A DNA stretch of 49,921 bases from Clostridiales bacterium (GTDB lineage Bacteria > Bacillota > Clostridia > Oscillospirales > QAMX01), in assembly GCA_016303065.1 (NCBI GenBank), contig JAEDMJ010000013.1, positions 1-49,921 of the forward strand. Reading direction: 5' to 3'. A program made the position numbers and the translations under genes. Positions 15,150 to 22,788 of this stretch are shown piece by piece. Numbering within the stretch: position 1 is the first letter of the stretch; each line of letters starts with the position of its first letter. The notes beneath the pieces are model-generated. The model did not search any database. It had not been told where the DNA came from and saw only the letters and a list, made by a program, of their open reading frames with translations.

Positions 15150-16250
15150 TCAGTTTCCGCTTTCGCTGCCGTCGTCCTCTTCGTCGTCTTCGTCTTCTTC
15201 CTCTTTTTCGGAACTGTCCTCCCCGTCTTCGCCGCCGTCTTCTTCGCCGCCGTCTTCTTCGCCGCCGTCTTCTTCGCCGCCGTCTTCGGAGTCTTCTTCG
15301 GAGTCAAAAAAGTTCTGCCCTTCTTCCTCCTCCGTCTGCCCGTCGTCCTCCTCCGAACCTGCTGTTTTGTCCACGGCGCTGCCGGAGTTTTTCTCCTGCA
15401 TTTTTTCCGCTGCGCGGAATTCGGCGGCTTCTTCCTTTGTCAGAAGGAAGATCGGATCTCCGCGGTCGGTAAACAGAAGCTTATATGCAAGCACGCCGAG
15501 GGCCGCAAGCGCGGAGACAAAGGCGATGGCCTGGGAAATGCGGATATCCGTTCCGAACATTGTCACCGTAAGCACGTTTTCGGCGCGGATTCCTTCGATG
15601 AAGCCTCTGCCGATGCCGTACCACGCGACGTAGGAGAGGAATATCTGGCCGTTGAAGCGGCGCTTGCGGCTCCAGAAATGGAGTATCACAAAGCCGACAA
15701 GGTTCCACACGGACTCGTAGAGAAAGATGGGGTGAACGTCCACGCCGCCGTTTATGCTCATTCCGAGGAAAAAGTTTTCAACGTCCACGCCGTAGGCTTC
15801 GCCGTTTATAAAGTTGCCCCACCGGCCGATTATCTGACCGATCAGAAGTCCCAGAACCGCAAGATCCGCAAAGTTCCAAAAACTTATTTTCTTGTACCGG
15901 CAAGCCAGAGCGACGCCCGCAATGGCGAGTATCAGTCCGCCGTATATGGCAATGCCGCCGTTCCAGATCTTAAACACCGACCAAAAGGCGCCCTTGAACT
16001 CGTCCCAGTTGCAGGCAACGTACATTATTCTTGCGCCGATTATTGCAAGAGGCATCGCAACGAGCGCAAGGTCGATGATGTCGTCCTGTTTGATGCGGAA
16101 GCGGGCCGCACGGCGCAGACAGTACACAAGGGCGAGAATAAAGCCGACGGCGATTATCACTCCGTACCAGTATATGCGGAAACCGAATATTTCAAAATAC
16201 CGTTTGACTGTCAGCTCGATTCCGAGCTGAGGAAATGCAAGTGTGTTCAT
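15150..16250 (-). CDS. lgt: Prolipoprotein diacylglyceryl transferase with an acidic repetitive C-terminal tail
   Basis: Attaches diacylglycerol to the lipobox Cys of prolipoproteins at the membrane. Residues 1 to about 265 form the usual seven-helix Lgt, with NGGIAIYGG and the signature GRWGNFINGE. The remaining ~95 residues are an unusual tail, low in complexity, dominated by Glu, Asp, Gly and Ser and carrying tandem GGEED repeats. The total of 366 residues compares with about 260-290 for most Lgt proteins. ATG 16250 has AAAGGA 12 bases upstream and the frame has no stop through the repeat. Lgt C-termini are cytoplasmic in characterised enzymes, so the tail is probably inside the cell. Its role is unknown. 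Confidence 0.95.
   Translation of the reverse strand: MNTLAFPQLGIELTVKRYFEIFGFRIYWYGVIIAVGFILALVYCLRRAARFRIKQDDIIDLALVAMPLAIIGARIMYVACNWDEFKGAFWSVFKIWNGGIAIYGGLILAIAGVALACRYKKISFWNFADLAVLGLLIGQIIGRWGNFINGEAYGVDVENFFLGMSINGGVDVHPIFLYESVWNLVGFVILHFWSRKRRFNGQIFLSYVAWYGIGRGFIEGIRAENVLTVTMFGTDIRISQAIAFVSALAALGVLAYKLLFTDRGDPIFLLTKEEAAEFRAAEKMQEKNSGSAVDKTAGSEEDDGQTEEEEGQNFFDSEEDSEDGGEEDGGEEDGGEEDGGEDGEDSSEKEEEDEDDEEDDGSESGN
15231..15287. repeat. 15-bp tandem repeat within lgt
   Basis: Three perfect copies of GCCGCCGTCTTCTTC (15231-15275) and a fourth partial copy to about 15287. On the - strand each encodes Gly-Gly-Glu-Glu-Asp in the lgt tail. The 15-base unit keeps the frame, so copy-number change would lengthen or shorten the tail without disrupting it. 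Confidence 0.95.
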
Positions 16251-16282
16251 TTTTCGGATTCGTCCTTTCGTTTTATACCGAT

Positions 16283-16310
16283 ATTATAACACAAGCCCCG
16301 CTTTTTGAAA
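16283..16310 (-). promoter_or_regulatory. Candidate promoter of lgt
   Basis: On the - strand TTTCAA (16305-16310), 16-base spacer, TATAAT (16283-16288), about 33 bases upstream of the lgt ATG. The -10 is perfect and the -35 moderate. The spacer and -35 overlap a long inverted repeat (16289-16324). Confidence 0.6.
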
Positions 16311-16330
16311 AGCGGAGCTTGTGTTTTTTT
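16289..16330 (+). terminator. Terminator-like hairpin on the + strand without a matching + strand gene
   Basis: A 16-position stem with a single mismatch (16289-16304 with 16309-16324), a 4-nt loop and seven T residues (16324-16330). The T-run follows the stem only on the + strand, yet no + strand gene precedes it. It may guard against antisense transcription or end an unannotated + strand RNA. Confidence 0.6.
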
Positions 16331-16535
16331 ATCACAATATTTACAAATTTCAAGGACGGCGGACACCGGCGCTTCCGCCTTTTCAAAACGCCGCCGGCAA
16401 AAAAGTCGAAAAAAGCGGTCAAAAAAGAAAACTCACTCCGAAAAATCAGACGCCGTTCGCCCTTTATTTCGGCGGCGGGCTGGTAATATATACGGCGTGA
16501 GGCACGCTCATATCTTTTATCCCCAACCCGATTTT

Positions 16536-16571
16536 GGGTGCGGCAGTTTTCCGGCCGCACCCGCTTTTTTT
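16536..16571 (+). terminator. Second + strand terminator-like hairpin between lgt and the S1 gene
   Basis: A 9-bp GC-rich stem (16536-16544 with 16554-16562), then GC and seven T residues (16565-16571). It sits just beyond the 3' end of the - strand S1 gene but is oriented to stop + strand transcription. Between it and the preceding hairpin (16331-16535) lies about 200 bases with no convincing ORF, tRNA or known RNA family. Confidence 0.6.
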
Positions 16572-16573
16572 GT

Positions 16574-16993
16574 TTATCTTCCGCGGCGGCGGTTTGAACC
16601 GCGCTTTTCGGCCGACGCGCGAAGATCGGACATTTTGCTCTCGCTGACTTTCATGAACGCCTTGAGCTTGTCTTCAAAGCTTTCCGCCGGAGAGGCCGGA
16701 GCTGACGGCGCAAAATCGCGGACGGGCTCCGGAACGCTTTTTTTCACCGGAGCGGAGGCTTCCGCCGCGCGCTTTATCGAAAGGTTGATCCTGTTCTTTT
16801 CGTCGACGGAAATGACTTTGACCCGCACTTCCTGTCCTTCCGAAAGACAGCTGTGTATGTCGCTCACATAGCTGTTTGAAATCTCGGAAATGTGTACAAG
16901 CCCGGATTTTCCCTCCGGAAGAGAGACAAAAGCGCCGAATTTTGTTATTCCGGTCACTTTTCCGTTGAGTATCTCGCCGATCGACACGCTCAT
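16574..16993 (-). CDS. S1 RNA-binding domain protein (YabR-like)
   Basis: The 139-residue protein starts with one S1 domain (residues 1-72): GEILNGKVTGITKFGAFVSL, the SGLVHISEIS motif, and GQEVRVKVISVDEKNRINLSIK. A Pro/Ala-rich linker and a basic end follow, finishing in an Arg-rich RGSNRRRGR. Position next to divIC matches yabR of Bacillus. Related single-S1 proteins bind RNA or ribosomes and influence stress or virulence regulation. ATG 16993 follows divIC by 21 bases, with a G-rich ribosome-binding site. Confidence 0.92.
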   Translation of the reverse strand: MSVSIGEILNGKVTGITKFGAFVSLPEGKSGLVHISEISNSYVSDIHSCLSEGQEVRVKVISVDEKNRINLSIKRAAEASAPVKKSVPEPVRDFAPSAPASPAESFEDKLKAFMKVSESKMSDLRASAEKRGSNRRRGR

Positions 16994-17014
16994 ATTCCCC
17001 GCAAACCCCTTATT

Positions 17015-17293
17015 TTATTTTCCGAATATGTCCGCATAGATTGTTTCATCCGGCAGGACATATCCGTAACTTCTGGCTTTTTTGATTATATAGTCATCCG
17101 TTATGCCGTTTTCAACCATATCCCGGAGCTCGTCGTTTTCCTGACGCTGCGCGGCAAGCGCCTCGGTGAGCTCGGCATAGTCCCGGCGGGCTCTGGAAAG
17201 TTTTTCGGCGACGCTCACAAAAGACACCGAAATATAAAGCGCGGCAAACACAAGCGCCGTTTTCAAAATAAATCCGAACACAAGTTTTTTCAT
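17015..17293 (-). CDS. divIC: Septum formation initiator family protein (DivIC/FtsB-like)
   Basis: The 92-residue single-pass membrane protein has a hydrophobic segment at about residues 5-24, then a coiled coil of about 40 residues (AEKLSRARRDYAELTEALAAQRQENDELRDMV). The C-terminal DDYIIKKARSYGYVLPDETIY matches the conserved DivIC/FtsB end. In division it forms a complex with FtsL and DivIB. I chose ATG 17293, with GGAG 9 bases upstream, over longer in-frame options that run back through the upstream terminator. A TATAAT at 17334-17339 with a weak -35 probably starts its transcript. Confidence 0.93.
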   Translation of the reverse strand: MKKLVFGFILKTALVFAALYISVSFVSVAEKLSRARRDYAELTEALAAQRQENDELRDMVENGITDDYIIKKARSYGYVLPDETIYADIFGK

Positions 17294-17333
17294 AATATCA
17301 AACTCCGCACAAGCCCCAAAAAACTCCTTATAG

Positions 17334-17339
17334 ATTATA
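17334..17339 (-). promoter_or_regulatory. Candidate -10 element for divIC
   Basis: A perfect TATAAT on the - strand lies 40 bases upstream of the divIC ATG, immediately after the yabQ terminator. No good -35 is seen at 16-18 bases, so the assignment rests on position and the -10 alone. Confidence 0.4.
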
Positions 17340-17352
17340 TAACATTTTCCGG

Positions 17353-17394
17353 AAAAAGAAAAGAGCCTTCGGAAAAAATTTTTCCGAAGGCTCT
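17353..17394 (-). terminator. Terminator after yabQ, ending the recJ-to-yabQ gene string
   Basis: A near-perfect palindrome (17362-17377 with 17379-17394) whose centre is AT-rich, followed on the - strand by TTTTCTTTTTC. It separates yabQ from divIC. Confidence 0.85.
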
Positions 17395-17414
17395 CCGAAC
17401 GCACCGGCGTCCGC

Positions 17415-17777
17415 TCATTTTCGGAGCCCCGCCTCTCCGGCAGAGCTTTTGGAACGCCGATGCGGCATTTTGCTTTTCGCGCTTCCGTCCGCATTCCGGC
17501 AAAAGACAAAATATCTCACGGCGCAAACCGCCGCTCCGCCCAGAAGCATCGCCGCAAGCATGTATCCGCGGACGTCCCCGCCGTTTACCCGCATGAAAAA
17601 GCAGAACGCCGCCGGAGCGCAGACCGCCCAGAAGAGCGCGTCGATCGCCGCGTTTCTGAATTTTTTCCGGCGCTTTCTCATCCCGCCGAGCAGAATGTAG
17701 AAGCCTCCGGCCGCCGCACCGAAAACCAGCGACTGAAAAAACAGCCGCAGCTGCTCCGGAACCGGGTTATCCATCAT
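17415..17777 (-). CDS. yabQ: Spore cortex biosynthesis protein YabQ
   Basis: The 120-residue protein has about four hydrophobic segments. The first segment, EQLRLFFQSLVFGAAAGGFYILLGG, followed by a basic RKRRKKF loop, and a later GGDVRGYMLAAMLLGG are typical of YabQ. YabQ is a mother-cell membrane protein needed for spore cortex formation in Bacillus. It overlaps the end of yabP by 4 bases. The order yabP-yabQ-divIC-yabR reproduces the Bacillus cluster, which supports both this call and a sporulating host. Confidence 0.9.
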   Translation of the reverse strand: MMDNPVPEQLRLFFQSLVFGAAAGGFYILLGGMRKRRKKFRNAAIDALFWAVCAPAAFCFFMRVNGGDVRGYMLAAMLLGGAAVCAVRYFVFCRNADGSAKSKMPHRRSKSSAGEAGLRK

Positions 17778-18037
17778 CCGAAAAGCCTCGAAAGAAAGCT
17801 CTTTTTCGCCTCTTTTACGCCGTACACAAGTCCGTCCACAGTTCCGCTCAGCTCCAAAGCGCCCCTTTCCCTGTCAAAGCTCACGATCCGAAGGTTTTTT
17901 CCACGGACAAAGAGCATTCCTTCGGAGGTGTCCGCTTCGATCTGAAGCTCGTCAAATCCCGAAACCTCTTTCACTCCGGTAACGCTCAGGCTTTTTCTCG
18001 ACGCAAGAACGATGTTCGACGGTGTTTTGCTTTCCAC
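17774..18037 (-). CDS. yabP: Sporulation protein YabP
   Basis: The 87-residue protein matches the compact beta-rich YabP family: NIVLASRKSLSVTGVKEVSGFDE, a TSEGMLFVRGKNLRI core, and the C-terminal VYGVKEAKKSFLSRLFG. It is needed for cortex assembly together with YabQ in Bacillus. The start is GTG 18035-18037 with GGGGCGG upstream. It follows rqcP by 72 bases and overlaps yabQ by 4. Confidence 0.93.
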   Translation of the reverse strand: MESKTPSNIVLASRKSLSVTGVKEVSGFDELQIEADTSEGMLFVRGKNLRIVSFDRERGALELSGTVDGLVYGVKEAKKSFLSRLFG

Positions 18038-18109
18038 TGTTTTTTCCGCCCCCAGACAACGCGCACATTCATCACACAGGAAAGATATGCCCGCGCCGGG
18101 AAAAATATG

Positions 18110-18358
18110 TCAGTCGATCGGAAGCTCCCGGTAAAGTCCCGCCGCCTGATCCTTTCCGACGTGCTCGGCCACATCGAGCACCTCCACACGGTACGCCCTC
18201 TGACCGAAGCGTATCTCGATCACGTCCCCGACCTTCACGGCATAGGACGCCCTTGCGGGTTTTCCGTTCACAAGAACTCTCTCGTTGTCGCAGGATTCGT
18301 TTGCGACCGTGCGGCGTTTTATAAGTCTCGAAACCTTCAGGTATTTGTCAAGTCTCAT
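18110..18358 (-). CDS. rqcP: S4-domain RNA-binding protein RqcP (YabO)
   Basis: The 82-residue protein starts with an S4 domain: MRLDKYLKVSRLIKRRTVANE, then VNGKPARASYAVKVGDVIEIRFG. In Bacillus RqcP binds 23S rRNA and the P-site tRNA and drives Ala-tail synthesis in ribosome quality control together with RqcH. Its start overlaps the end of hup by 4 bases, and a GGAGAGAAAG ribosome-binding site is present. RqcH is not in the window. Confidence 0.93.
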   Translation of the reverse strand: MRLDKYLKVSRLIKRRTVANESCDNERVLVNGKPARASYAVKVGDVIEIRFGQRAYRVEVLDVAEHVGKDQAAGLYRELPID

Positions 18359-18648
18359 GCTTTCTCTCCTCCTTTTTCTGCAGCCCCCGCGCGAAACCTT
18401 TCCCCCGGCTTGAAGACCGGAACGACCGTTTCGCCGAGAACCATCGGTTCCTTTGTGACCGGGTTGCGCGCCATGCGCGCGCGCTTTGTCTTCAGCTCAA
18501 AAGCGCCGAAACCCTTTATCTGCACTTTTTCTCCGGAACAAACATTGCTGCGTATCAGTTCAAACATTGCGTTGACCGCATTTTCCGCATCTTTTTTCGT
18601 GAGGCCCGTGCTGTATGCGACAGCCGCGGCAAGCTCCGCCTTATTCAT
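18355..18648 (-). CDS. hup: HU-family DNA-binding protein
   Basis: The 97-residue protein has an HU fold: MNKAELAAAVAYSTGLTKKDAE, the dimer core GEKVQIKGFGAFELK, and the DNA-binding arm with ARNPVTKEP. It bends and compacts DNA. A short charged extension after the arm (GAAEKGGEKA) is variable in the family. It is placed between mazG and rqcP, a common position in Clostridia. The ribosome-binding site is weak. Confidence 0.95.
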   Translation of the reverse strand: MNKAELAAAVAYSTGLTKKDAENAVNAMFELIRSNVCSGEKVQIKGFGAFELKTKRARMARNPVTKEPMVLGETVVPVFKPGERFRAGAAEKGGEKA

Positions 18649-18681
18649 GTGTCAAGTCCCAACCTTCTGTTTTCTTTCTGT

Positions 18682-19416
18682 TCAGCCGTTTTCCGCCGCT
18701 GCTTCCCAGGCGGAAAGCCTGTCCTCTTCCGATTTTCCCTCAAAGCCTCCGCAAAGCTCCTCGGCGCGGCGGAACCGTTGGATAAACCTGTCCCCGGCAA
18801 GTCCGAGAGCTCTCTCCGGATCGACTCCGCCCTTCTGCGCCCGGGCAACAGTGAGGAAGAGCTCCCGTCCGACCTCATCGGCGTCCGTCAGAGCCTCCGT
18901 GCCGGGAAGCTCAAAGCCCGCTCTTTTGGCCCGGGCAAGCAGTTTTTCCGTCCGCATAAGCGCCGGAAGGCTTTTTGCGACCGCGTCAAGCGTGCTTGCC
19001 GCGGTCTCGTTTTTCTTGGTGCGGCGCTTTATCTCATCCCAGTTTTCAAGGACCTCCTCCGATGTTCCCGTCTTCAGCTTCAGATCCCCGAATATGTGCG
19101 GGTGACGCACCATGAGCTTGCGGCAGACCCCGTCCACAACGTCTTCAAACCGGAAGCCTCCGGCCTCTTCCTCGATGCGGGCGTGAAACACCACCTGAAG
19201 CAGCACGTCGCCGAGCTCCTCGCACAAAAGCTCCTTGTCGTCCAGATCGATTGCCTCGCACGCCTCATAGGCCTCTTCGATCATGTTCCGCCTGATGCTT
19301 GAATGGTCCTGCTCCCTGTCCCAGGGGCACCCTCCCGGAGAGCGCAGGGTTTTCATTATATCAAGCAGGTCTTCGACAGTATATTTTCCGTCTTTCACGG
19401 ATTCATCACTCCTCAT
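18682..19416 (-). CDS. mazG: Nucleoside triphosphate pyrophosphohydrolase MazG
   Basis: Hydrolyses (d)NTPs to monophosphate and pyrophosphate, probably cleaning the pool or tuning the stringent response. The 244 residues contain two MazG repeats. The first has LRSPGGCPWDREQDHSSIRRNMIEEAYE and the metal-binding EELGDVLLQVVFHA. The second, from about residue 130, is shorter. Bacillus YabN carries an additional N-terminal tetrapyrrole methylase domain, absent here. The ATG at 19416 lies inside the end of the flippase gene (11-base overlap). Confidence 0.94.
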   Translation of the reverse strand: MRSDESVKDGKYTVEDLLDIMKTLRSPGGCPWDREQDHSSIRRNMIEEAYEACEAIDLDDKELLCEELGDVLLQVVFHARIEEEAGGFRFEDVVDGVCRKLMVRHPHIFGDLKLKTGTSEEVLENWDEIKRRTKKNETAASTLDAVAKSLPALMRTEKLLARAKRAGFELPGTEALTDADEVGRELFLTVARAQKGGVDPERALGLAGDRFIQRFRRAEELCGGFEGKSEEDRLSAWEAAAENG

Positions 19417-20962
19417 TTCTTTTTCCGATTCGAAACAGCGAAAGCTCGCGCCCGGTCATGACCCCTGTAAGCCGCAAAAGTCCCGCATATACGGCTCCGC
19501 CGGCGAAAAGCCCGCACAGCGTCGAAAGTCTTCCGCCCACCGCCTCCGCCAGCGCGCCGGCAATCTGCGAAGCGCAGAAAGCCCCCAAAAGCCCGCAGGC
19601 CGCCGGAAGCAGAACGCAGTCTCCTGCGGATCTGCGCTTTTTTCCGAACCGGCGCAGCTCTTTCCGGCAAGCGGCGGCGCACATCCCCAGGCTGACCAGC
19701 ATCGATATTCCGGCCGACATGGGAGCTCCGCATATGCCGATCGCCGGATTGCCGATCAAAATCCAGTTTGCCGCAAGCTTCACCGTCCCCGAAATGATCC
19801 CGGCCGCCACGGGGACCTTCGGCTTTCCCATGGCCTGAAGCGCGCAGCTTGCCGTTCCGGACAGCGGACAGACCACAGCCGAAACCGAAAGGAGCGCCAA
19901 AAGCGGCGCGGCCAGAGCCGCCTCGCTGCGCGAAAAAAACAGTGAAATCAGCTCTTTTGGCATAAGCCCAAAGCAAAACGCCGCGGGAAAAGCCACAGCG
20001 CACACCGCCTTCACCGCGGCGTTCAGGCCGCCGAAAAGCCGCTCGCCGTTCCCCGATGAATACGCCGCAGCCACCGTCGGGGCGACCCATGCGTTCACGG
20101 CTCCGGTCAGCGCAAAGGGAAGCGCATATACCGTCACCGCGTACCCCGTGTATATCCCGTAAACCGAAGCCGCAGAAAGGGAATCATATCCGACGGCGGC
20201 AAGCCTTTTCAGTATCACGACCGCATCCAGCGCGCTGAGAATTCCCGCCGCGGCGGCCCCCGCGGTTATCGGAAGCGACTGTTTCAAAAGCTCCGCGCCC
20301 TTTCCGCGGATTTTTTCCGCCGGACGCACCCCGCCCGAGCGGGCGATCTTCATTCTCAATACTCCCGCCGCGGCACAGGTTCCGGCCGTCACGCCGAAAG
20401 CCGCTCCGGCAGCCACGACGGAAGCGCCGAAGCCGTTTTTATGCAGTATCCAAGCCGCGCCCGTTCCCACGGCCAGCTTGAAGACCGCCTCCGCAAGCTG
20501 AGCCGCCGCTCCGGCGCCAAGCTCCCTCCGCCCCTGAAAATAAGCCCTGTACGCCGTCTCCGCCGAAACGAAGAAGGCCGCCGGAGCCAGCGCGGTCACG
20601 GCGGGCGCCGCCGGTTCCGTTCCGGCAAGCCTGCACACAAGGGGAGCGGAAACGCCCATCAGAACGGCTGACGCCGCCCCGATTATCAGGAACAGATGTG
20701 AAACCGATTTCAAAACCGCCCCGGTATTCCCTCCCGACGCCTTTTTCTCCGCAGTCATGCGCGTCAGTACGACGGGCATCCCGCTCCCTGTGGCAACGGC
20801 CGCGACGCCGAAAATCTGCGTCGCAAGGCTGAAATATCCCATGCCTTCGCTGCCGATAAGGTTTGAAAGCGGCACCTTGAAAAGAAAACCGAGTATGCGG
20901 CAGACGACGTTGGAAAGTGCCAGCACTGCCGCGCCGCCCATGTTTTTATTCTTTTTTCCCAT
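19406..20962 (-). CDS. Polysaccharide/lipid flippase of the MATE-like MVF superfamily (SpoVB/YabM-like)
   Basis: The 518-residue protein has about 14 hydrophobic segments. The N-terminus (NVVCRILGFLFKVPLSNLIGSEGMGYFSLA) is typical of the SpoVB/MurJ/Wzx exporters that move lipid-linked sugars across the membrane. ATG 20962 is preferred over an in-frame ATG at 20980 because the ribosome-binding site GAAAGGAG lies between them. The position next to mazG matches yabM of Bacillus. A role in spore peptidoglycan or other wall precursor export is inferred; the substrate is unknown. Confidence 0.9.
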   Translation of the reverse strand: MGKKNKNMGGAAVLALSNVVCRILGFLFKVPLSNLIGSEGMGYFSLATQIFGVAAVATGSGMPVVLTRMTAEKKASGGNTGAVLKSVSHLFLIIGAASAVLMGVSAPLVCRLAGTEPAAPAVTALAPAAFFVSAETAYRAYFQGRRELGAGAAAQLAEAVFKLAVGTGAAWILHKNGFGASVVAAGAAFGVTAGTCAAAGVLRMKIARSGGVRPAEKIRGKGAELLKQSLPITAGAAAAGILSALDAVVILKRLAAVGYDSLSAASVYGIYTGYAVTVYALPFALTGAVNAWVAPTVAAAYSSGNGERLFGGLNAAVKAVCAVAFPAAFCFGLMPKELISLFFSRSEAALAAPLLALLSVSAVVCPLSGTASCALQAMGKPKVPVAAGIISGTVKLAANWILIGNPAIGICGAPMSAGISMLVSLGMCAAACRKELRRFGKKRRSAGDCVLLPAACGLLGAFCASQIAGALAEAVGGRLSTLCGLFAGGAVYAGLLRLTGVMTGRELSLFRIGKRNEE

Positions 20963-21032
20963 CCGCCGCTCCTTTCGCATAACCGGAATGCACCCGGATA
21001 ATACATATTCGGTGCGCGGCGGCGTTTATGAA

Positions 21033-22331
21033 TCAGTCTCTGAAAAGCTTCGGAGCGGCGTACACGAAGAATTCCTCCCTCGTGCGCTCCCAGTCGATGG
21101 TTTTGAACTCTCCTTTTTCGTAAAGGACATTTCCCCGGACCATGGTCATCTCGACGTCTTTTCCCACCGCGGCGTAAACCGCCGTGGAATAGGGCTCGTG
21201 GTTGGGCGTAAGCGACGGGATGCGCGTGTTTATCATTACGAGGTCGGCGTCGCAGCCCTCGCGGATAAGTCCGCAGTTCTCCCGTCCCTGGGAGACGGCC
21301 CCCCGGCGTGCGGCCATGGAGACAACTTCCGCCGCAGGCAGAAGCGAGGGGTCGAGCCCCGACCCCTTGGCCAGCAGAGCCGCAAGCTTCATTTCCCCGA
21401 ACATGTCGAGGCTGTTGTTGCTGGCGGCGCCGTCGGTTCCGAGGCTTACGTTCACGCCTGCGGCAAGCATGGCTGCCGCAGGAGCAATGCCGCTTCCGAG
21501 TTTCAGATTTGACGCCGGACAATGGCAGACTGTGGTTCCCGTCTGGGCCAGAAGCGCGATATCCTCCGGCGTGCACCACACTCCGTGCGCGGCGTACGAC
21601 CGCGGGCCGAGAAGCCCCGCGGCCTCAAAAAGCTCCGTCGGGGTCGAGCCGTATTTCGCAAGACAGCGCTCCTGTTCGCCCTTCGTCTCCGAAAGGTGGA
21701 AGGAGATGCCCGCTTCGCGGCTGTTCGCCTCGTCGGCAACGGCCTGCCACACGGCGGGACAGGAAGTGTACTCCGCGTGTACGGCAAAGTCGATTTTTAT
21801 CCTGCCCCCGTCGTACCCGTTCCATTTGTCGTAAAGCTCAATCTGTTCTTTGAGGCGCGTGTCCGTCGCGGGATCGAAGTCCTCCCCGCCGACGATTCCG
21901 CGCGAAATGTTCGCCTTCAGACCGGCGCAGGCGGCCGCGGCGGCGATCTGGTCGCAGAAAAAATACTGATCCGAAAAAGACACGGTGCCGCTGCGTATCA
22001 TTTCCGCAACGGCGATGTCGGCGCAGATGCGCGCGCATCTCTCGTCAAACTTGTCCTCCACGGGGAATATGTAGTCGTTAAGCCACTTGTCCAAAGGACA
22101 GTCGTCCGCAAAGCCGCGCATGGCGGTCATGGGAAGATGGGTGTGCGTGTTGTAAAGTCCGGGCATCAGCAGCCGTCCCCTTCCGGGGACGACCCGCTGT
22201 ATCACGCCGCCGTGTTCCGGCATATCGCGCCCGACATGGGTTATGACCCCGTCGGAGACCATGACGCACCCGTTGTATATCACCTCTCCGTCGCCGGTGA
22301 CGACGTCAATGTTCTTAAACAGTATGTTCAA
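21033..22331 (-). CDS. mtaD: Amidohydrolase, 5-methylthioadenosine/S-adenosylhomocysteine deaminase type
   Basis: The 432-residue metal-dependent amidohydrolase has NTHTHLPMTAMRGFADD (metal His63 and His65), FAVHAEYTSCP, HLSETKGEQ, AAHGVWCTPEDI, HCPASNLKLGSGIAP and GTDGAASNNSLD, the chlorohydrolase/MtaD signature set. It probably deaminates adenosine-type nucleosides in methionine/SAM salvage. The start is TTG at 22331, with AGAGGA about 10 bases upstream; no in-frame ATG is nearby. Substrate is inferred from family resemblance and could be another aminopurine or guanine-like compound. Confidence 0.88.
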   Translation of the reverse strand: MNILFKNIDVVTGDGEVIYNGCVMVSDGVITHVGRDMPEHGGVIQRVVPGRGRLLMPGLYNTHTHLPMTAMRGFADDCPLDKWLNDYIFPVEDKFDERCARICADIAVAEMIRSGTVSFSDQYFFCDQIAAAAACAGLKANISRGIVGGEDFDPATDTRLKEQIELYDKWNGYDGGRIKIDFAVHAEYTSCPAVWQAVADEANSREAGISFHLSETKGEQERCLAKYGSTPTELFEAAGLLGPRSYAAHGVWCTPEDIALLAQTGTTVCHCPASNLKLGSGIAPAAAMLAAGVNVSLGTDGAASNNSLDMFGEMKLAALLAKGSGLDPSLLPAAEVVSMAARRGAVSQGRENCGLIREGCDADLVMINTRIPSLTPNHEPYSTAVYAAVGKDVEMTMVRGNVLYEKGEFKTIDWERTREEFFVYAAPKLFRD

Positions 22332-22374
22332 TTCACAATTCCTCTGAAAAAAATCATATTTTGAAGCGGCTCAG

Positions 22375-22761
22375 TCAGAGTTCGCTTCCGCATCCGGGAC
22401 AGAACCTGCTCGAAGCCGGACAGCTCTTTCCGCAAAAAGCGCACACGACGCGGTTTGCCTCGCGTTTTTGTTTGATCGCTTCAAGCTCGTCGATCTTCGC
22501 GTCAAGCTCAAAAAGAAGATCGTCCAGCTCCGTCTGTGAAGACCTTCCGCCCCTGTGGGCACGGCAGACCACGTCCCCGACCTTTCTCTTCAGTTCCGCA
22601 ATCTCGTTTTTCAGTTCCAAAGTGCGGCAGCCGGACTTTGCTCGGTCCAGCATCTCTCCGGTCTTTGCCTCCGCCGCATCGGCAAGCTTCAAAACGGTGC
22701 GTCCGGCATCGTTTGCCGCCTGTTTTGCCATTTCAATGATCTCGTCGGTATCGATCTTCAT
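22375..22761 (-). CDS. Small coiled-coil protein with C-terminal zinc ribbon
   Basis: I do not recognise a named family. The 128 residues are mostly charged helix with heptad-like pattern (about 1-100), ending in a zinc ribbon with two CxxC pairs: CAFCGKSC at about 107-114 and CPGCG near the end. It has no membrane segment. It lies between hemZ (27 bases upstream) and mtaD (43 bases downstream) in the same direction, so it is probably co-transcribed. The zinc ribbon suggests nucleic-acid or protein contact; nothing more can be supported. Confidence 0.75.
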   Translation of the reverse strand: MKIDTDEIIEMAKQAANDAGRTVLKLADAAEAKTGEMLDRAKSGCRTLELKNEIAELKRKVGDVVCRAHRGGRSSQTELDDLLFELDAKIDELEAIKQKREANRVVCAFCGKSCPASSRFCPGCGSEL

Positions 22762-22788
22762 AATGTTTTTCCTTGCCTTTCCTGATTT

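Noticed and set aside
15231..15290. CRISPR-like short repeats
   Set aside because: The 15-bp units are directly adjacent, without spacers, and encode an in-frame protein tail.
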